Shown piece by piece: positions 9,484 to 17,561 of a stretch of 64,000 nt of DNA. The notes under the pieces were generated by a model. The model was not told the DNA's origin. It searched no databases and saw nothing but the letters and a program-made list of their open reading frames with translations. The stretch is taken from positions 8,062,889 through 8,126,888 of the forward strand of contig OX393570.1 of the NCBI GenBank assembly GCA_947652115.1. Direction: 5' to 3'. This DNA comes from Blastomussa wellsi. Its lineage: Eukaryota > Cnidaria > Anthozoa > Scleractinia > Plerogyridae. Numbering within the stretch: position 1 is the first letter of the stretch; each line of letters begins with the position of its first letter. Position numbers and translations under genes: made by a program.

Positions 9484-11025
9484 ATGCAAGAAGAGTACAG
9501 TGATGATTTTGCAAAATATCTTAGCAGAGTGAGAAATAAATTAAGACATGGCACTTCAGAAAGCCAAGATGCGAAGAAAGCACCGGTCAGCAAACCACAC
9601 ACCCAAGAAGTGGAAAAAACACCTGTTGTGAAGAAAAAACCTGTTGTGGAATATATTGACGGTTTTCCAAAATGGCTTACGCAAATCAGTGAAAAAGAAG
9701 ACTTGCCAATTCCAGCGGTGCCATTCCACGAAGCGGCCCCCAGTTTGAAGAAAATATTCAACAATGACTTGAAGATATACGTGACACCGGATTGGTTCTT
9801 TACAACGCGGTTCAGGGAGGTGTTTCAAAAAATGAAGCTGCCTCTGGACCAATCGCCTGGGGAGGATGGCGCTGACGAGGTGAGGCATTGGCTGGCAACA
9901 CCTGACATGAAATATTGGCCACAGCAAATGAATTTTGCCACCTGGTGCGCGACCACGGGCTGCGGAATTTCACGGGATATTTTTGATGAAGAGCACACAT
10001 CTTTGGAACTGCCACCGCAAGTCAGGGCATTTTTTGTTTTCCACGTGTACTTCACGGTCAGACGGATTTTGTATCAGCTCGGAGGCCCCCAAAACATTTT
10101 CGCGTTGCCGGGTGATCCAGCATTTACCCAGAGAAACAATCCTTATGATGTTGCTTCGTACGGAAGGATTTGCCATGAATTTGGGATCGAGGTTACGAAT
10201 GACTTCCGCTTCACGCCCGGCAGCGGGACGTTTCATAATTGGGCAGGCGGGCCGCATTACAAACGCCACCCAACAAGCGTCGCATACAACCAATACGACT
10301 GGTTTTGCGCGAACCATGCCGAAGGGCTGACACCAGCCGGCTTGAGCCGAATAAACCAGTCGATCGAGGCTTTCGTGTACTGCGTTCTCGGCGCACAACT
10401 GGATCAAAGAAGCAGCATCCAGGGCACTGGAGGCCGAGCGCGTGAGGTCCAAAGCCAGTTTCTTCACCTGTTTGAAGACGCAGTGATACAGCCAGATTTG
10501 TCAGCGTCTGTTCAAAGATACCAACTTACCATTGACGAGGCGAAAGTCAGGCTGAACCTTGCTTTGTGCCCGGGCGCATGGCTGATGCCAGGCTACATGG
10601 TGATCAACACAGAAAGCGTTATGGGCTACAACAACTTCCTCAAACAAGCTGTGGCGGGGATGAAACTTGGAATAAACAACCAGATCAACAAGGACAAAAA
10701 AAAAGTGACCCATCAACCCATGGATGGAGAGAAACCAAAATACAACCCACCAAGCAGCCACCCTTCGAACCCAATTCACAAAGCGGCCACAGCTGAAAGC
10801 AAAAAAGATCTGGAGCCTTCTGCCAAAACACCTGCGGCCACAGCTGAAAGCAAAAAAGATCTGGAGCCTTCTGCCAAAACACCTGCAACAGGGGTGCGGG
10901 GTTCACCCCGCGCACAAACGGTTGAAACAGCCAGCACGGACAGTGAGGCTCATGACACGAACAAAACGGCTCTGATAGTTGGCGTGGTCGCACTTGCGGG
11001 TTTGGTGTTTTTGGCGTCCCGCTAA
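9484..11025 (+). CDS. Tail-anchored 513-aa Polinton protein
   Basis: 513 residues. A charged N-terminus (1-60) leads into a large, Trp/Tyr-rich folded region (about 60-400) with no motif I can name. A low-complexity Lys/Pro/Ser/Thr linker contains a perfect 17-residue tandem repeat (51-bp units at 10783-10833 and 10834-10884). The last 20 residues form a transmembrane tail (ALIVGVVALAGLVFLA). The design, a globular head plus stalk and C-terminal anchor, suggests a virion or inner-membrane protein. It is transcribed opposite to its left neighbours. I do not recognise a characterised family. Confidence 0.7.
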   Translation: MQEEYSDDFAKYLSRVRNKLRHGTSESQDAKKAPVSKPHTQEVEKTPVVKKKPVVEYIDGFPKWLTQISEKEDLPIPAVPFHEAAPSLKKIFNNDLKIYVTPDWFFTTRFREVFQKMKLPLDQSPGEDGADEVRHWLATPDMKYWPQQMNFATWCATTGCGISRDIFDEEHTSLELPPQVRAFFVFHVYFTVRRILYQLGGPQNIFALPGDPAFTQRNNPYDVASYGRICHEFGIEVTNDFRFTPGSGTFHNWAGGPHYKRHPTSVAYNQYDWFCANHAEGLTPAGLSRINQSIEAFVYCVLGAQLDQRSSIQGTGGRAREVQSQFLHLFEDAVIQPDLSASVQRYQLTIDEAKVRLNLALCPGAWLMPGYMVINTESVMGYNNFLKQAVAGMKLGINNQINKDKKKVTHQPMDGEKPKYNPPSSHPSNPIHKAATAESKKDLEPSAKTPAATAESKKDLEPSAKTPATGVRGSPRAQTVETASTDSEAHDTNKTALIVGVVALAGLVFLASR

Positions 11026-12266
11026 CTCTGTTTTTTGGTCAAGCGCTCAATCAAAAAGGCGACAACAGCCAAAATCACAAGCCAGGCGTGCTCAGCCAGA
11101 AACCCGAGGACCTTACCAGCAGTTGTGAAAAGAAAAGAAACAATCGAGCCAAGGAGACCTGGAAGGACGGACAATATTTTTTTACCGAGGTCTTTTAGCC
11201 CGTTTCCCAAAGCTTTGCCGAATGCTTTGACAGCATTGACAACAGGTTTCGTTAAAAGCTTTACGATTTCCATGATGAGAATACCGGCGGCAATTAAGAT
11301 CGCTGTCACCGTGAAACCGTATTTTTTGAAGACATTTTTGATTTTTTCTCTGACTCTTTCACGGAAAGAAAGCCTTTCAAGGTCTCTTTCTCTTTCAGCC
11401 TCGATTTGATTTTCTTCATTCACGAGCCGCTCAACGTTTTCACGGGCGTGCTCTCTTTCATCAGACGGGGCATTTTCATCATTAACGATTTCTTTTTGCT
11501 TTTCTTTTTCTTGTTGTATTTCTTTTTCTTTTTCTGTCCTTTGTTCTTCATTTTTTTCAAATTCTTGAAGGGGGATCGATTCAAAATCAATCGACTCGTA
11601 ATCATTGTTTTCCAACCGTTCAAGTTCTCGCTGGAGATCAGTCCGTTCTGCAATTTGTCTTTTTGCTCTTTCTCGGGCTTTTTCTCTTTCTGTTGGGCTT
11701 TGCTTTTCATCGTCTGCAAATTTTTTATTTTCATAAATGTCTTGTGACAGTGTTCCAATTTTTTCATCGATTGTTTCTCTTCGACTTTTCCCAAGTTCAC
11801 GAGTTATTTCTTTTGGAAGTGCAGGATTTATCCGGAATTTATTCGTTTTTGTGTCTCTTGTTGTTAAAAAATATGTTTTTGTTTTCACACCTTTTTTGGT
11901 GGCTCTTAATAAACCGACTTTCACCCTATTGTTTTCCATTCGGACATTAAGATCTTCCAACTTTGCAAATGGAAACTCTTTTTTAAGAAAATCATTAGCA
12001 ACCATGATTGTTTTCAAATCGTTTTTTGGAGGATCAGGCTTAGGATAAGGCAGATCTTCTTCGATATAAGAGGTTTCTGCAGTGGAAGAACTCCTTGACC
12101 TTTCCCCCAGACGTTTCAGGCGATCTCTCATTTCTTGTTCTTCAGGAAAACCGGAATCCCCGTCGCCATGATCAAGATGTTCATATTTCTCATCATCTTT
12201 CTCAGCATCTTTCTCATGATCATCATGTTCCAAAAGAGGGTCTTTTTCTTCTTCCATCATTGCCAT
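11022..12266 (-). CDS. Acidic coiled-coil membrane protein
   Basis: 414 residues; ATG at 12266. The N-terminus is strongly acidic (Glu/Asp/His). Residues of about 150-300 are rich in Glu, Lys, Arg and Gln with heptad character, giving a long coiled coil. About residues 318-340 form one membrane segment, and 365-408 hold one or two more. Its 3' end overlaps the end of the 513-aa gene by 4 bp, tail to tail. The ATG is 59 bp from that of the capsid gene on the other strand, sharing a TTTAAA box at 12296-12301. A scaffold or membrane-shaping role is inferred; no family is recognised. Confidence 0.7.
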   Translation of the reverse strand: MAMMEEEKDPLLEHDDHEKDAEKDDEKYEHLDHGDGDSGFPEEQEMRDRLKRLGERSRSSSTAETSYIEEDLPYPKPDPPKNDLKTIMVANDFLKKEFPFAKLEDLNVRMENNRVKVGLLRATKKGVKTKTYFLTTRDTKTNKFRINPALPKEITRELGKSRRETIDEKIGTLSQDIYENKKFADDEKQSPTEREKARERAKRQIAERTDLQRELERLENNDYESIDFESIPLQEFEKNEEQRTEKEKEIQQEKEKQKEIVNDENAPSDEREHARENVERLVNEENQIEAERERDLERLSFRERVREKIKNVFKKYGFTVTAILIAAGILIMEIVKLLTKPVVNAVKAFGKALGNGLKDLGKKILSVLPGLLGSIVSFLFTTAGKVLGFLAEHAWLVILAVVAFLIERLTKKQS

Positions 12267-12325
12267 TGCGAAATATAAATTCTATTTATTTTCAATTTAA
12301 ATAAAAATGTGCAGCTTTCAATACC

Positions 12326-13615
12326 ATGTATGTGCAAACAGAAGTTGACGGAAGAAGAGTGGAACGTGCGGTGCAAACAAACCTTCATCCAGAGCACAGC
12401 CAAAAAACTGGCCTCGCGATGAAAGCCGAGCGCGTGGTCAATCGCATCACTTTTGATCGCAGCGAAGCCAACCCCGGGGAGACCTTATATGTTTACGTGC
12501 CCAAGCTGGATCAGAACGAGGTTCTCGTGCCAGGCACGCTCGCACTGGTCTTCAAAATCGACTTGGCGGGAGGGGACGCTGACAACTTCCTCGTTCAAAA
12601 CGTCACCCGCGCCCTGGTCGATAAACTGCATGTGAAGTTCGGCGCGGAAACACTGCAGGACACGGATGGATATGACATCTACAAGATCTGGGAGGACCTT
12701 TTTCTCTCGCAGGAGGAGCGGGACGACATGCTGCTCGAGGGCATCCAGTCTGAAGACCTCTGCAAGATCCGCTCAGACTCGGGAGACAAGAAAACCTCGG
12801 GTGTTGACAAAGAAAACGCGCTGGAAAAGGTTTATGGGAAAAAATACCGGATCCGCCTGGACCACTCAATACTGACCGACCACGGCGTCTTTTACCCCCA
12901 AGCGCTCCTCCACGACCTCCTGTTTCAGCTGAAGCTCGCGCCGGCCTCGCAGGTTGTCAAAGGCTCTGACCCCGATAAACTGAAATACAAGCTGACAAAC
13001 CTCCAGCTCGAGTTTGAAACAATCAGAAGCAAGACCTTGGCGGACGAGGCTCGCAGCGTTTACACCGCGGGAAAGGGGTTCAAATACGACCATGTGGTGC
13101 GGCCCGAGGTGGTCAGCTTCAAAAAAGAAATGGCCTCAAGCGTGACCATCAAATTTAACGCCCAAAAAAGGTCCCTGAAAGGCCTTCTTCTCCTTTTCGT
13201 TGAGCCTTACATTGCAGGAGCCCGGGATTCAGAAAAGTACATTAATCCGTCCCTGAAGAAAGTCGTTGTCACGGTGAACGGCTCGACCAACAAGCTCTTC
13301 AACAACGGCCTCGGAATCACGGATGCTTGGGCCGAAGTTGACCGCTTTTTCGGAAAGAAAGCCCAAAAAACAAAGCACATGAATCCGGTAAAGTTTTTCA
13401 CCGAAGACAGGTTCGGGCTTCTGATTGATTTGCGCACATCGGGGGATCCAACGCTGCATGGAAGCGGCACGCGGCTTGTGAACACAACACATGGAGTCCA
13501 GCTTGAAATCGAGCGGGACCTCATTGGCGCAGGCGATGTGAAATGCCACATCTTTGCAATTTCGGACGCGCAAATAGACATTAAAAATCAGCAATTAGTT
13601 TCAGTGTTGCACTGA
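12326..13615 (+). CDS. Major capsid protein candidate (F54H12.2-like)
   Basis: 429 residues; ATG at 12326. The protein is beta-rich and lacks membrane segments. It resembles the Polinton protein known from the C. elegans F54H12.2-type sequence, regarded as a double-jelly-roll major capsid protein that forms the icosahedral shell. It is followed after 3 bp by the packaging ATPase, the usual capsid-ATPase pairing. TTTAAA at 12296-12301 serves as the likely promoter box. G+C content is the highest in the window. The capsid role is family knowledge plus context; jelly-roll strands cannot be confirmed by eye. Confidence 0.75.
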   Translation: MYVQTEVDGRRVERAVQTNLHPEHSQKTGLAMKAERVVNRITFDRSEANPGETLYVYVPKLDQNEVLVPGTLALVFKIDLAGGDADNFLVQNVTRALVDKLHVKFGAETLQDTDGYDIYKIWEDLFLSQEERDDMLLEGIQSEDLCKIRSDSGDKKTSGVDKENALEKVYGKKYRIRLDHSILTDHGVFYPQALLHDLLFQLKLAPASQVVKGSDPDKLKYKLTNLQLEFETIRSKTLADEARSVYTAGKGFKYDHVVRPEVVSFKKEMASSVTIKFNAQKRSLKGLLLLFVEPYIAGARDSEKYINPSLKKVVVTVNGSTNKLFNNGLGITDAWAEVDRFFGKKAQKTKHMNPVKFFTEDRFGLLIDLRTSGDPTLHGSGTRLVNTTHGVQLEIERDLIGAGDVKCHIFAISDAQIDIKNQQLVSVLH

Positions 13616-13618
13616 TAT

Positions 13619-14221
13619 ATGGACCCAAACAACATCCCGTTCAACGCTCTCATCGTCGGGCCGACGAATTCGGGCAAATCAAAGTTTGTGGTGGAACAGC
13701 TCCGCGGTCCTTTCCACGGCAAGTTCGACTTCATCACGCTCATCTGCCCGACATTCGCGCACAACAGGACTTTTCATCGCTTCGCTTTGGCGGACCCGCG
13801 TTTCAAAGTTATCATTTGTGAACAGCATTTTGTTGAAGCCTGGCTGAAAGTGGTTTGCCTTGAATTGGAGGGCACCAACGCGCTCATTATCCTCGATGAC
13901 TGCGCGGCCTCGAAAGATGTGAAAAAGCGCACGGGCCAGCTGGTCAATCTCGCGTTCAGCGCCCGCCACACAGGATTCAGCGTGTGGGTGCTCGCCCAAA
14001 AGCTGACCAGCATCACAGCCTCTTTCCGCGAAAACGTTGCGGCGCTTGTGCTTTTTTACACACCCTCGTGGAAGACAACGAAAGCGGTTTTTGAAGATTA
14101 CGCCGGCGAACTTTCTCAAGATGAGTACAAAGACCTCATTTCGAGGTTGAAAAAAAATAAGTTCTCCTGCCTTGTGTTCGCACTTCGGCACCCGTTCGGA
14201 ATAAAATTCAAGCTCAATTAA
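13619..14221 (+). CDS. FtsK/A32-type genome packaging ATPase
   Basis: 200 residues; ATG at 13619, 3 bp after the capsid stop. Walker A is GPTNSGKS (residues 14-21) and Walker B is LIILDD (89-94). A sensor-like block SVWVLAQ (121-127) and an Arg-His pair (ARH, 115-117) follow. These place it with the short A32/FtsK-HerA ATPases that pump DNA into preformed capsids in Polintons and related viruses. Length matches the family. A TTAAAA box falls inside the end of the capsid gene (13581-13586), so the ATPase may have its own transcript. Confidence 0.9.
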   Translation: MDPNNIPFNALIVGPTNSGKSKFVVEQLRGPFHGKFDFITLICPTFAHNRTFHRFALADPRFKVIICEQHFVEAWLKVVCLELEGTNALIILDDCAASKDVKKRTGQLVNLAFSARHTGFSVWVLAQKLTSITASFRENVAALVLFYTPSWKTTKAVFEDYAGELSQDEYKDLISRLKKNKFSCLVFALRHPFGIKFKLN

Positions 14222-14243
14222 AAATTCACAACTTATACACAAA

Positions 14244-14816
14244 ATGGCGAACCCATCAACACTCGAAATTGATGAACAAGTCTTGACCAACATTGCGGGC
14301 TTGCTTGAAGCTGAGGCAACGAGCGCACCGGCCAGCAATTTCCCCGCAGTTGTTTCAACGCAGCCCGATATCCCAGCGCTGCGCGAGCAGCTGGCCGTGC
14401 TGGTGTCGACAGGAAAATCAAAAGAAGCCATCGGGACGCAGCTTTCACACGACGATGTGAAGCGCCTCTCTGACAAAGATGTCGAGAAATACATCAAACG
14501 CTACCATGCGTACGTGGGCTCCAAGACAACGGACAGTTTGCTCGACGGCTTCCTTTTTGTTTTGACCAAAGCGGTCGGAATGGTCGTCAAAATCAAAGAC
14601 ATCGAGGCTTATCAAAAAGAAATCAAAAACGACTGGATCATCAACAATCAGCTCTCCAACATGGCCGGCAGCACAGCTTTGACTTGCGGCCGTGGTCTCG
14701 CTGTGGCCAACGCGGCGATGATCACTGCAAAACACATTGATTTTGATTCTTTCAAGCACGAAGCGCAAACGACTGAAATTGCTGAGCTTTCCTCACCAAC
14801 TGCTGAACATTCCTGA
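14244..14816 (+). CDS. Polinton 190-aa protein of unknown function
   Basis: 190 residues; ATG at 14244. It is mostly helical, without Cys pairs or a signal peptide, though residues around 88-98 and 135-160 are moderately hydrophobic. No family is recognised. It lies between the packaging ATPase and the Pro-rich membrane gene on the same strand. The stop codon sits in a 22-bp imperfect direct repeat (about 14798-14840), so its C-terminal end may vary between copies. It is not an adenain-like protease: no His-Asp-Cys arrangement is visible. Confidence 0.65.
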   Translation: MANPSTLEIDEQVLTNIAGLLEAEATSAPASNFPAVVSTQPDIPALREQLAVLVSTGKSKEAIGTQLSHDDVKRLSDKDVEKYIKRYHAYVGSKTTDSLLDGFLFVLTKAVGMVVKIKDIEAYQKEIKNDWIINNQLSNMAGSTALTCGRGLAVANAAMITAKHIDFDSFKHEAQTTEIAELSSPTAEHS

Positions 14817-14869
14817 CCAACTGCTGAATAATTCCTCACAAATTAAACAAAAATTTCTTTCAACATACC

Positions 14870-15373
14870 ATGGCTGAAGAACAACCGACCGTTGCACCAC
14901 AAGCAAACCTTGCACCACAGGAAAGCCAAGTGACTTCACAAACGCCGCCAACAAAGCCCGCCAAAAATCCCCATCGAGTGGCTGCGGGCAAAGCGACTGC
15001 TGATAAAACTCGGCAGGCCCGCGAAGCACAGAAAAAAGCCCTTGATGAAGCAAATGGCAAACTTGCATCAATTGAGAATGCGCAAGCTCAACACCCCGTG
15101 GAGGCGACGCCGGAGCCCACCGTGCGGCAAGCCCCACACCCCGCAAAAACCGGTCTCAGCACAAACGAATGGCTCACACTCGCCGGAATTGGCGTCGCGC
15201 TCTTCACGACTTATGTCAAGCGTGAAGACATCCAGCGCTTTTTCACACGGGAACCTGCAGGGGGGCAAGCCCCACACCCCGTGGAGGCGACGCCAGCACC
15301 TGCAGTGGAGCAAGCCCCACACCCCAGGGTGGCGACGCAGCCATCAAGAAATGCCTTTCGACCGATGGATTAA
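14870..15373 (+). CDS. Pro/Ala-rich single-pass membrane protein
   Basis: 167 residues; ATG at 14870. Residues 1-95 are Pro/Gln/Ala-rich and then basic and helical. One membrane segment (101-116, WLTLAGIGVALFTTYV) is followed by a tail with repeated QAPHPVEATP and QAPHP peptides, encoded by a repeated CCCCACACCCC-type DNA motif. An ATTAAAC box lies 22-28 nt before the ATG. Probably a small virion membrane protein; no family is recognised. Confidence 0.65.
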   Translation: MAEEQPTVAPQANLAPQESQVTSQTPPTKPAKNPHRVAAGKATADKTRQAREAQKKALDEANGKLASIENAQAQHPVEATPEPTVRQAPHPAKTGLSTNEWLTLAGIGVALFTTYVKREDIQRFFTREPAGGQAPHPVEATPAPAVEQAPHPRVATQPSRNAFRPMD

Positions 15374-15395
15374 ATATTTACACAATAAACAAAAC

Positions 15396-15623
15396 ATGAA
15401 AATTGACGGTGCCCAAGCTGTTGCATCAGGCGTTGGTATTTTTGCAATCACCTTTGTGTGGTTCAAACTTACCTTCGCCTTTGCTGATACAATCATGCTT
15501 CTCTGGGATGCACCATTCATTGAAGAAGATGAAGATGAAGATGAGGAATTTCCTGTGTTGCCAATTTACCCTGACGAGAAACCGCCAAGCTATGCAGATT
15601 CACTGGCTGATGAAGATGATTAA
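15396..15623 (+). CDS. Small membrane protein with a PPxY late-domain motif
   Basis: 75 residues, using the ATG at 15396; a longer upstream frame overlaps the preceding gene and is rejected. A membrane segment spans about residues 14-37. An acidic run (EEDEDEDEE, 43-51) follows, then PPSY at residues 63-66. PPxY motifs bind WW domains of NEDD4-type ubiquitin ligases and drive budding or endosomal sorting in many viruses. It lies 22 bp after the Pro-rich membrane gene. Membrane anchoring with a short cytosolic tail fits such use, but the function is inferred. Confidence 0.7.
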   Translation: MKIDGAQAVASGVGIFAITFVWFKLTFAFADTIMLLWDAPFIEEDEDEDEEFPVLPIYPDEKPPSYADSLADEDD

Positions 15624-15663
15624 TTTCTTTTGAACGTTTATTTTTTTTTCTTTTATACCAAAC

Positions 15664-15885
15664 ATGCCTGAAAACAATCTTGTAAAAAACGCCATGGAGG
15701 CCGCGACTCTCGTTGGCCTCTCTGCTGGCATTGGGTGGGCTGTCAAAAAAGCGTTCAGGAGAAGTTTTACAGATGACCCTTCAGATTCTATCGAAAACTT
15801 CGCAATGTTCACTGGTGTGATGACGGGCAGCATCTGGCTCAAGAAGTACCTGGAGGACCAGAAAATCCTCCCGACCAACGTTTGA
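15664..15885 (+). CDS. Small 73-aa membrane-associated protein
   Basis: 73 residues; ATG at 15664. Residues 10-25 (MEAATLVGLSAGIGWA) and 46-58 are hydrophobic, with a basic stretch between. It belongs to the plus-strand cluster of tiny genes after the ATPase. No family is recognised. Upstream TTTATTTTTTTTTCTTTTATA resembles the T-rich leader of the later genes. Confidence 0.55.
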   Translation: MPENNLVKNAMEAATLVGLSAGIGWAVKKAFRRSFTDDPSDSIENFAMFTGVMTGSIWLKKYLEDQKILPTNV

Positions 15886-15927
15886 ACACCCAAAAATCAT
15901 TTGAAAAAATGGCGGCAATTTATAATC

Positions 15928-16347
15928 ATGGCAAGTATCGCAATTATGGTTGGCGGTGCTTTGGTGAACGCAGCGGCTTTCATCGGCGGCAGTTATCTGG
16001 CGAAGGCTTTGGATGGTGATGGCCAGGCCTCGCGTGAAGAAATAGAGCGCCACGACCGAGCTATGGAGGAGTATCAAGCTGCGTACAACAAATTCGTGCG
16101 CGACCGCACCAAACGTCTCGACTGGATTGAAACAAACGAGCGCATGAAAGCTGACGCCAAGCAGGATTTCACAAACACTGACTACGCTTTAAAACTTTAC
16201 AACCAGGCGCATCCTGAAGAGGCTCCTCTAAAAGAGCCCAAATTTTCGGATTTTTATCAACCAAGCCAGCGGCAAAAAAATGGTGAACTCATGTTCGTCG
16301 GGACCGGGGCTCTCGCTTTGGGCTACGCTGCTTTCCGGTTCTTTTAA
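15928..16347 (+). CDS. 139-aa protein with membrane segments at both ends
   Basis: 139 residues from the ATG at 15928; an in-frame TTG upstream would add nine codons but is not a likely start. Residues 2-27 form a Gly/Ala/Ile-rich membrane segment and the last 18 residues another. The middle is charged and helical, rich in Glu, Arg and Lys. The hairpin topology would hold the central coil on one side of a membrane. No family is recognised. It sits directly upstream of the zinc-ribbon mini-gene. Confidence 0.6.
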   Translation: MASIAIMVGGALVNAAAFIGGSYLAKALDGDGQASREEIERHDRAMEEYQAAYNKFVRDRTKRLDWIETNERMKADAKQDFTNTDYALKLYNQAHPEEAPLKEPKFSDFYQPSQRQKNGELMFVGTGALALGYAAFRFF

Positions 16348-16370
16348 ACTTTTTTTACCTCTTTTATATG
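16343..16370 (+). promoter_or_regulatory. Leader motif of the 47-aa gene
   Basis: TTTAAAC, then a T7 run, then ACCTC and TTTATATGG, where ATG is the start codon. The same layout recurs at 16514-16542 before the integrase (TTTAAAC 25 and 26 nt before the respective ATGs). A promoter-leader role is inferred from the repetition. Confidence 0.6.
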
Positions 16371-16511
16371 GATTTCTACTGTGTGTATGAGAAGAAGATC
16401 ACCCCCAACGTTCGTGGGAGTGAAAGACTCGGAAAAACAAAAAATGGGCAAACCTTTCTGAAAGTCAAATGCGCCTCTTGCGGGAAAACCAAAACAAGAT
16501 TCATCTGCTAA
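16368..16511 (+). CDS. 47-aa zinc-ribbon protein, DUF5679-like
   Basis: A 47-codon gene, ATG at 16368. Cys5 (FYCVYEKK), then Cys36 and Cys39 (KCASCGK) and a final Cys47 surround a basic middle with a TKNGQ turn. This resembles the short YCVxC...CxxCG proteins grouped as DUF5679 in several small DNA viruses and phages, although here the first knuckle has lost one Cys. A nucleic-acid-binding virion core role is possible. It is flanked by the repeated TTTAAAC-T7 leader on both sides, which supports it as a real gene. Confidence 0.65.
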   Translation: MDFYCVYEKKITPNVRGSERLGKTKNGQTFLKVKCASCGKTKTRFIC

Positions 16512-16513
16512 CA

Positions 16514-16542
16514 TTTAAACTTTTTTTCACCTCGTTTATATG
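16514..16542 (+). promoter_or_regulatory. Leader motif of the integrase gene
   Basis: TTTAAAC-T7-CACCTC-G-TTTATATGGA, a near repeat of 16343-16371. The integrase ATG is the last ATG of the motif (16540). Confidence 0.6.
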
Positions 16543-17538
16543 GACACCAAACTCGCGAAGATATACTACAGCCCTGGCGGTTATTGGAAAGGCATTGCTG
16601 CCATCAAAAAACTGGCCGCGGCTGCAAACGTCCCGGAAGACACCGCAAAAAAGTGGTTGATCCAGCAAGCCCTCTGGCAGATATTCCTTCCGGCGCCGAA
16701 GCATATACCTCGACCGAAATTCGACGTGTCCTTACCCAACAAGGTCCACCAGGCGGACCTTCTTTTTTTGCCTCACGATAAACTGCCTCGCGGTCGCAAA
16801 GTCTGGAAATACGCGCTGAACGTTGTCGACGTGGCCAGCCGTTTCAAAGAGTCCGAACCCTTGACCTCGAAAAATTCTGATGAGGTTGCCCAGGCTTTTC
16901 AGAAAATTTACAAGCGCGGCCCTTTGAAATGGCCTGAAATGTTGCAAGTTGACCCTGGGCGCGAATTCATGGGCGCTGTGACGAAAGTCATGGAAAATCA
17001 CAAAACTTTCATCCGGCGCGGGCGCGTCAACATTCACCGCGATCAGGCCATTGTTGAACGTTTCAACCGCACCCTTGCCGAACGCCTGTTCAGTCACCAG
17101 TATGCCGTGGAAATGCGGATGCCTGAGGGCCAGCCGTCCAGGGCATGGGTGAAAAGACTTCCTGAAGTTGTTTCGGCTTTGAACAACGAGGTGACCAGCC
17201 TCATCGGAAAGAAACCCGCTGTTGCAATCAAAGAGAAATCTGTTTTTTCGAAACCTTCGACTGCTTATCACAGACCTGTTGGGAAGGATGAAAAAATCCT
17301 GCCATATCTTGTTCAGGTTCGCCATCTTTACGAACCTGGTGAGCTTGAAGGGGGGAAAAAAAGAGCCACGGATCCGATTTGGTCTTTGAAAGTTTTCACC
17401 ATTGAAAAGGTTTTACAAAAACCGGATCAGCCCTTTCTGTACTATTTGCATGATGGACCCAAGCGCGGCTTTGTGCGTGAAGAGCTGCTGGTTATTCCTC
17501 CAAACACCGTTCTCCCGCCAGCCAGCGTGGACAGTTGA
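16540..17538 (+). CDS. Polinton retroviral-type integrase (F54H12.3-like)
   Basis: 332 residues; ATG at 16540. It integrates the element by cutting and joining its ends. The catalytic triad is visible: Asp73 (HQADLLFL), Asp138 (QVDPGREF) and Glu173 (IVERFNRT), with 34 residues between the last two. The N-terminal 60 residues are helical (zinc-finger-like residues are not evident), and the C-terminal 80 residues are SH3/chromo-like. The nearest familiar relative is the C. elegans F54H12.3-type Polinton integrase. The frame is intact, which supports recent activity. Confidence 0.9.
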   Translation: MDTKLAKIYYSPGGYWKGIAAIKKLAAAANVPEDTAKKWLIQQALWQIFLPAPKHIPRPKFDVSLPNKVHQADLLFLPHDKLPRGRKVWKYALNVVDVASRFKESEPLTSKNSDEVAQAFQKIYKRGPLKWPEMLQVDPGREFMGAVTKVMENHKTFIRRGRVNIHRDQAIVERFNRTLAERLFSHQYAVEMRMPEGQPSRAWVKRLPEVVSALNNEVTSLIGKKPAVAIKEKSVFSKPSTAYHRPVGKDEKILPYLVQVRHLYEPGELEGGKKRATDPIWSLKVFTIEKVLQKPDQPFLYYLHDGPKRGFVREELLVIPPNTVLPPASVDS

Positions 17539-17561
17539 ACAAACAAATGAAATTTTGAAAA

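Noticed and set aside
9556..10467. Several minus-strand frames within the 513-aa gene
   Set aside because: Antisense shadows of a longer coding frame; no family signature.
13679..14497. A 272-codon minus-strand frame
   Set aside because: It lies opposite the ATPase and the 190-aa gene, has no motif, and is a shadow of their high-G+C coding frames.
14244..14816. A viral maturation protease
   Set aside because: No catalytic His-Asp/Glu-Cys pattern visible in the 190-aa protein.
15042..15395. Upstream extension of the PPxY gene
   Set aside because: It overlaps the Pro-rich membrane gene in another frame; the membrane protein begins at ATG 15396.
16732..17325. A 197-codon minus-strand frame
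   Set aside because: Antisense to the integrase, which has a full catalytic triad.
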